Shown piece after piece: positions 58,461 to 64,000 of a stretch of 64,000 nucleotides of DNA. The notes beneath the pieces were generated by a model that was not told where the DNA came from, searched no databases, and was given only the letters and a program-made list of their open reading frames with translations. The DNA comes from Sciurus carolinensis (Eukaryota > Chordata > Mammalia > Rodentia > Sciuridae). Where the stretch lies: the NCBI RefSeq assembly GCF_902686445.1, contig NC_062216.1, forward strand, positions 7,399,084-7,463,083, written 5' to 3'. Numbering within the stretch: the stretch's first letter is position 1; every line of letters begins with the position of its first letter. The translations under genes were made by a program, and so were the position numbers.

Positions 58461-59165
58461 TACTGAGATTTCTCTTTGGGTGCTCGGATTTAACTCACTC
58501 TAGCAACAAAAGAGGGTCTTGCATCCTGGCAGCACTGAACATTGTCGCCCGCTGGGGCAGAGCAGGGATCTCTACTATTTCAAGTTGGGTTTTCCTAGCC
58601 AGTGCAGCCTGGAGTCTTTCCTATGCTTATGGGGATGCCTCAGTCCTGCAGAGCCCGTTCAAGCCTTTTGCCATGGGGTTACTGCCCTTCTGTTACTGAT
58701 TGGAAGGACCTCCAAGCCTGGTCTTACAACCACGTTTTCAGTGAAGCAATGATCTTGTCTGCCTGACTTCTTCACACTGGCCACCAGCCCATGACCCCAC
58801 CCATGGTCAGGAGGATGAGAACTTGGGTCTAGGGCCCCCCCGCCCCCCCCTCGCCCCGCCACTATCTCGTCTTCTCCCAAGGGTGCGCTGGCGTCTGCGC
58901 ATTGGCACTTGAGATGAGAGCGGCGTTGAGAAAATCTTAGTGCCACAAAATGCTTTTAAATCTACTTTCTTTTCTTTGAAAGCACTGGACAGCTGAATTC
59001 CGGTCATGCGTCCATTTTCCTTAGTCAGTAAACAAATAAGTGAATAATCGTGGCTTGTCATAAAGACCCCGTCTAAACAGATCAGCCCACAGCAAGGAGA
59101 ACACAACTCCCACCCGCGGGTTCCGACCCGCGCCAGGCCTTCCCGCAGGGACTGCCGGCCTGGTT
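58461..59165. other. Intergenic sequence with a C-rich tract
   Basis: A C-tract with few interruptions spans about 58836-58858. GC content rises toward 59.1 kb. No exon recognised. Confidence 0.35.
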
Positions 59166-59218
59166 GCAGCAGGAGGCGCCCTTGGCAGTTATGTCTCTCT
59201 CCCGCCACCAGGTGGCAG
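59166..59218 (+). promoter_or_regulatory. Tandem CTCF-like motifs
   Basis: GCAGCAGGAGGCGCC (59166-59180) and CCACCAGGTGGCAG (59205-59218) both fit the CTCF core consensus CCASNAGRKGGC, on the same strand and 25 bp apart. Occupancy is not shown by sequence. Confidence 0.55.
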
Positions 59219-59637
59219 ACTTTGCCCGTTCTGCTCCCTCCACAGCCTTAGCACGTTTAGAGTCGGTGGGGACAGAAGCCCGAGCAACCCGGTCTTTCCA
59301 AAGTTTCCCTTGCCCCTTGGTCACTTCCTCTGAGAGCTTCCATCTAGAGATGGCTTTATAGAGATGTGCTAACTTCACTGCACTTGACAGAGGGTTACCA
59401 TGGCAATTTTTATGTTGCGTTTCGCATCACAATTAAAAGAAAAAAGTGTCAAGTCTTGCTTTAGATGACCCTCACCCCGGGGTAACACGCTATGCCCATA
59501 TGCCCATATGCCTCCTCTAAAATTGTTTGTGAAAATAGTAATAATACAAAATCAAAAGGAAAAGTGAGTCAATAACAGCCATGCCGTTCCAGACTACAAT
59601 TTTCCCAAAGGACTGTCCACTCTGCTGTGTTTAAAGA

Positions 59638-59808
59638 ACATGTAATTCCAGTGACTCGGGAGGCTGATGCAGGACTGCAAGTTCAAAGCCAGCCCAAGCA
59701 CCTTAGCAAGACCCTTTCTCAAAATTAAAAACAAAGAGCTGATGATGTGGCTCAGTGGTAGCTCACCCCTGGGTTCAACCGCCTGTCTTACAAAAAAAAA
59801 AAGAAAAG
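59638..59808 (+). mobile_element. B1-dID composite SINE
   Basis: A B1 half lacking its first ~30 bp (TGTAATTCCAGTGACTCGGG ... TTCAAAGCCAGCC) is followed by an ID-like half (GATGATGTGGCTCAGTGGTA ... CCTGGGTTCAACC) and an A tail. Confidence 0.75.
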
Positions 59809-59819
59809 AACCTGACAGT

Positions 59820-59930
59820 TTACAGAAATAAAGTCACAGAGAGGTTAAAGTTGAAGTCTGAGTCACACAGCAAGTAGGAAGCCAGGACCCAACAGAAATT
59901 CAGACCAAGGGTCACCGCCATTAGTCTCCT
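59820..59930 (-). repeat. MIR SINE remnant, antisense
   Basis: GTCACAGAGAGGTTAAAG, GAGTCACACAGCAAGTAGGA and CCAGGACCCAACAG match an inverted MIR core. Confidence 0.65.
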
Positions 59931-60490
59931 CATCATGAGGTTAGGAGGCAGGCAAGAACTGAGCAGTGCTGTACCAAGGGGACACTCTTGCCACAGCTGG
60001 GTCTGTGCAGCAGCCCCCAGGAAAGCAACCCCAAGTATGCTGATGTAAGAAAAGACCCGCTGCCCAAAGCAGTTCCTCGCCTGGAACCACACAGTCGCCT
60101 GGATGTGGACCTGGGAAGGCCAGTGAACTCACCTCTGCAGATGAGGAAGCACCAGAAAGGGGCCCAGTCCAAGTCTTCCGAGAGGCATGCAGGACTCCAG
60201 GCTCCGTGCTCCACACCAGTGTCTTTAGGCAAGAAATCGGCCAAAAAGAGGAACCACAACTAAAAGTCCTTAAACCTTTCTCAACCTTGCCTGTTGGAAA
60301 AAATGAGCACACGCCAATCATGCAAGGCTAGAAGAACAGACCAAAATCAAACTCACTCCGATAGTGGCGCCTGAGGGAATCGAGCCTCTAGGTGCCTTGG
60401 GAAGCACCGGGGTCTCCTCGCACCCACTTGGCCACGGTCTCGGGTTTCAGGACCAGGGCTGCAAGGCCCAGGCCCTGGTTCCGATTTCCA
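59931..60490. other. GC-rich intergenic sequence
   Basis: Long open frames on both strands reflect base composition; no domain or splice-supported exon recognised. Confidence 0.35.
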
Positions 60491-60505
60491 CCACCAGGGG
60501 GCGGA
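60491..60505 (+). promoter_or_regulatory. CTCF-like motif
   Basis: CCACCAGGGGGCGGA is an almost perfect CTCF core, in the same orientation as the pair at 59166-59218. It lies in a GC-rich stretch (about 60360-60560). Confidence 0.6.
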
Positions 60506-60788
60506 GCGGGCTGGTTTTCCAGGCTTGGACAGGCAGCAAAACAGACCCTCATCTCGGGAGACTTTCCTACAAGCCGCTCTCCGCTTATAAGAGAGGACTT
60601 TTAGCAAAGTTTGCAAGAGAGAGACAGAGAGCTGGAAAAGTGTGAACTTGGATATAAACCTCACATCAGGCAGAGGGAGCCAGAGACATGACGTTTCACC
60701 TTGTGGTTGGGGGAGGGAGGGGACGTGCATGTTAATTTCATTTTTGTTAAGGAAATCAATTTCTATTTTAAGTAAAGGAAATCCTTAC

Positions 60789-61227
60789 TGTTATGGTTTA
60801 GATATGAGGTGTCCCCCAAAAGTTCATGTGTGAGACAATGCAAGAGAGTTTAAGGTGAAATGACTGGGTTATGAGAGCCTTAACCTTATCAATGCATTGA
60901 TCTGCTGAAAGCGATTAACTGGGCACTAACTGTAGGTAGGTAAGGGTGGCAGGAGGAGGTGAGTCACTGGGGGCTGCTCTTGGGGGGAGTCTATATTTTA
61001 TCCCTGGTGAGAAGAACTCTCTCTGCTTCCTGTTTTGTGGTGTCCTGAGCTGCCTTCCCCCTCCATACCCTTCCACCATGGTGTTCTGCCTCACCTTGGG
61101 CCCAGAGCAATGGAGTCAGCTGTCTATGAACTGAGACCTCTGGAACCTTGAGCCCCAAATAAACTTTTCCTCCTCTATGTTGTTCTCATCAGGTCTTCTG
61201 GTCAAAGCAGCAAAGCTGACTAAAACA
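60789..61227 (+). mobile_element. MaLR-type LTR, copy 3
   Basis: A 439-bp LTR, TGTTATGGTTTAGATATGAG to GACTAAAACA, with a perfect 5-bp duplication CTTAC (60784-60788 and 61228-61232). AATAAACTTTTCC near 61158 is the polyadenylation region. The cleanest of the three copies; the others are at 33633 and 44795. Confidence 0.87.
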
Positions 61228-61232
61228 CTTAC

Positions 61233-62133
61233 TAAAGATAAGTTGATGAAATGTGTCAATTGGAGAGTTTTTTTAATTGCACAGAAATATAGTCTCGGAT
61301 GCCCTCTACATGGGCTCAACCCTGATGTGTCACTCATGCTGAGTGAAATTAAGAAAGATACTTTGCAGATCAGTGGAGTGGAGAAAGGGGCTTGAGTGAG
61401 AGGGAGGGAAGAGGACTGGGATAAGGGAAGAATGGCAGAATGAATCTGGCCCCACTCCTATGTGCATATGTAACTGTGCCACAGTGAGTCTCACCACACG
61501 TACATCCACAAGACACTAACTTAAAAAAAAAAAAAAACAGGAAGATAAGTAGAGGGAAGGGAACGGGGGAGAGAGGAGGAGAGGAGAAGGGAAAGTAGTG
61601 GGAACTGAGTTAGAGCAAATTATATTTTATACTTTCCTAATTCTGCCCAAGTTAAACCTAATGTTACATATAACTAAAAAGAATCTATTTACATTTTTTT
61701 CAAGAAGGGTACTTTTTAAACATAAGCTACTCATCTGTAATTGGAAAAATAATAAACACATGGTAGACCACAAGCAAGTGATGGTTAGCATAAGGTCCAG
61801 TTCATTTTGCAGATTCAGTAGATGTTGAGTGCATTTTAACCTATCCATTGATAATAAGAACTGATGGAACATTTCAGACCTGTTCCCGGATTCCATCAAA
61901 CACGAGTCAGAAGAAATGTGTTCCAGGACACATAAGGGCTTTCTTACATGATGTCTCTGATCTTCAAGACAATCTAGCTAGACCGCTGCTTGTCCTTTGC
62001 CTACAGCTTGTCAATACAAACACCCACCAGCTGCACGGCTTAAGGAAAGACCCTATTTACAACAGCAAACAAAACAGACTACATAGAAGGGAAAAAAGAG
62101 TTAAGTCAACGCCTACCTGTACAAAGGCACGCA
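61233..62133. other. Intergenic sequence, possible retroelement tail
   Basis: About 61320-61535 ends in a 15-base A run and may be a decayed retroelement 3' end; a purine tract follows (61537-61605). No gene recognised. Confidence 0.35.
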
Positions 62134-62365
62134 GAGCTGTGCATGGTGGTGCGCACCTGTAATCCCAGTTACTTGGGAGGCTAAGGCAGGAAGATGGCAA
62201 GTTCGAAGCCAACAGGGGCAACTTTGGGAGATGCGGTCTCAAAATAAAACTTTGAAAGGACTGAGTGTACTTCAATGATAAAGTATTTACCTAGCATGTC
62301 CCAGGCCCTGAGTTCACTCTCCAGCACGGAAAAAAAAAAAAAAAAGAAGAAAAAAAGAAAAAAGT
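62134..62365 (+). mobile_element. B1-dID composite SINE
   Basis: A B1 half (AGCTGTGCATGGTGGTGCGC ... GGGAGGCTAAGGCAGGAAGA), an ID-like half (AAAGGACTGAGTGTACTTCA ... TGAGTTCACTCTCCAGCA) and an A/G tail to about 62365. Confidence 0.75.
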
Positions 62366-62369
62366 AACA

Positions 62370-62830
62370 TTGGGAAGTGAGACAGTCAAATGACCAACAA
62401 GGACACAGGAAGGTGCTCAACTTAATTATCAGGGAAACCTAAATTAAAGCCCCAGTGAGCTACCACTACAAATCCACCAGAATGGCTAAAATTTACAAGA
62501 TTGGCAATACCAAGTGCTGGCATGAGGGCAAACAATTTCTCGTATGTGATAGAGGAAATGCAAATTGGTAAAACACATGCACTTTGAAAATTGGCAGGAT
62601 CTCCTAAAGCTGACTATATTCTTACCCTAGGACCCATGCTCTTAGGTACAGATCCAAGAGAAATGAGTGTGTGCATGGCCCAGGGCACACGGGGGTGGAC
62701 AGGAGTGCCGTAGAGTCATCTGTCAGCCAGAGCGGGGGCATGCCCATCGCCAGCCAAATAGATGAACTTCTGTGGCCGTTGGGATGTCCCTGCATGGAAA
62801 GTACCCATGTGGGAGTGACTGCTGCCACCC
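62370..62830 (+). mobile_element. Old L1 ORF2 3' fragment
   Basis: GAAATGCAAATTGGTAAAAC, CCACCAGAATGGCTAAAATT and GGATCTCCTAAAGC are typical of an old L1 ORF2 C-terminus. The young L1s have the matching CCAATTAGAATGGCGATTAT. Frames are broken. Confidence 0.6.
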
Positions 62831-64000
62831 ACAACAACGAAGCACAGGAGGCCTCCAGACGGGACGACAGGCGCGAGAAACCAGACGCACAAGTGGTGCC
62901 ACGGGGGCGCCATTTGTGTAAGCCCCAAGAACACACAGAACTACCCCACAGGCAGAGAGTGGCGCCACTGTGGGGAGGGTACTGGGGGGTGGCTCAGGGC
63001 GGCGGGCACGGGCATGGGCGCTGGTAGACCGTGCACCCACACACAAGGCCTCTGAACTGCATGCTGCACTGCCACTAACAAGTGGGGCTGGGGCTGTGGC
63101 CCAGCGGTGCTCGCACTGCATGCACGTCACCCTGAGTCCAGTCCCAGAACTGGAAACACCAAGCGTCGCTGGCACCAGGAAGCACGCCATGTCTCTCTTT
63201 AGGAAAAGAGAGCTGGAACCCAAGTTTGCTGAGGTTCTGATAGAAACCTTGGAAACGTCATGGGGCTCCCTCAACGACAGAGACACAGACCAGGAGTGCC
63301 TGTAGAGCTGGCAAGGAGCTCAGCTTCCGAGGCCTCATGGGCTCCTTTTACCTCCGTGGCAGTCCCTGCATCTGATCTCAGAGCACCCAGAGCACCAGCC
63401 GGCAGCACAAGCAGGAGACCTACGAATTCCCCAGCCACCACCACGACCGCCCTCAGCTTCTCTTCCTGACTTCCTGACAATGCACCAGCCCCACGGGTCA
63501 CCTCACACCCTCGAGGGCTCCCATTCCCACCCGCTGCCCCCACACGGGGCAGTCCCCAGACAAGACCCAGGCTGTCCATCCTGTGGCGCCAGCCTGGGGA
63601 ACACAGACGAGTGTGGCCCTGGTCGCCCCAGCCTGCCTGCTCCCTTCAGCCCTTCCTTTCCCTGGCACCAAAACAGATGACTTCATTTGTGGGGCCGGCT
63701 CCTATCAGCTGGCCAGGCCTCCCGGGCCGCAAGCGCAGGGAGCAGCAGGAGGAGTGGCAGGGGCCGCACTGGGCTCTGGTTACTTTGGCACAGGACAGGG
63801 TTCTGTGGAGTGTCAGCCGCAGCCTTCAGATCAGGACGCCCTGCCCCGCCCTGCTCTGCCCTGGGAACACTGCACGAGCAGCCACCACTTAGCTGGGCGC
63901 ACAGGACGACAGGAGGCTCTTCAAACAAAGTCTCTGCTCCCGGTCCTGAGCCTCGGAGTCGTGGACCGAGTCCCTCCTTTCTGCCCACACTGAGAGTCCC
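62831..64000. other. GC-rich right edge with one ID SINE
   Basis: Long overlapping frames on both strands come from high GC. None has a recognised domain or a convincing exon. An ID body lies at 63085-63165. The GC rise may mark approach to a gene outside the window. Confidence 0.35.
63085..63165 (+). mobile_element. ID SINE remnant
   Basis: GGGCTGGGGCTGTGGCCCAG ... CACCCTGAGTCCAGTCCCAG follows the ID body with several changes and no clear tail. Confidence 0.6.

Noticed and set aside
63583..63993. 136-codon frame at the right edge
   Set aside because: Overlaps long frames on the other strand, is GC-driven and has no recognised protein feature.
47670..64000. Search for DEFB134 and DEFB135 neighbours
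   Set aside because: No second six-cysteine exon was seen on either strand by eye. They may lie outside the window or be lost; a profile search would be decisive.

Overview
This is a mammalian genomic window with no bacterial gene structure. It consists almost entirely of interspersed repeats around one small host gene. Repeat content points to a rodent of the squirrel family (Sciuridae). The signs are several tRNA-derived ID SINEs, B1 units fused to an ID-like tail (B1-dID type), MaLR LTRs and young L1 copies whose G-rich 3' UTRs carry TTAGGG-like tracts. The species call is an inference.

Layout. 1-1020 has nothing recognisable. 1021-14428 holds two class-I-like endogenous retroviruses (ERVs) of one family, head to head with a 63-bp spacer. 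The left one is antisense, truncated, and carries a nested solo LTR. The right one is a two-LTR provirus with a 5-bp target duplication, and a full-length L1 (4737-10679) interrupts its gag. 14470-22921 is a mosaic of more ERV pieces: two LTR families, antisense pol, env remnants, a 5'-inverted L1, a shared non-coding interior module, and a ~302-bp TA-flanked inverted-repeat element. 23-35 kb holds DNA-transposon, MIR, SINE, MaLR and several L1 fragments. An old antisense L1 (about 35.4-47.7 kb) is split by an LTR, SINEs, a MaLR LTR, an inverted L1 and a nearly intact full-length antisense L1 (37401-43990, 16-bp target duplication).

From 47.7 kb the sequence becomes more unique and GC-richer. 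The only convincing host protein gene is a two-exon beta-defensin (coding 50477-50948), recognised as DEFB136. It has a TATA box, a signal-peptide exon and a six-cysteine exon. The remainder to 64 kb holds ancient repeats (MIR, Tigger-like, MaLR), B1-dID SINEs, strong CTCF-like motifs at 59.2 and 60.5 kb, and a GC-rich right edge without a recognised exon.

How the parts relate. Apart from the defensin, the biology is retroelement biology: serial nesting, 5'-inverted (twin-primed) L1 insertion, and ERVs that appear to have spread as defective copies. No multi-gene pathway is encoded here. All coordinates and similarities were read by eye, and repeat-family names are assignments from remembered consensus features.
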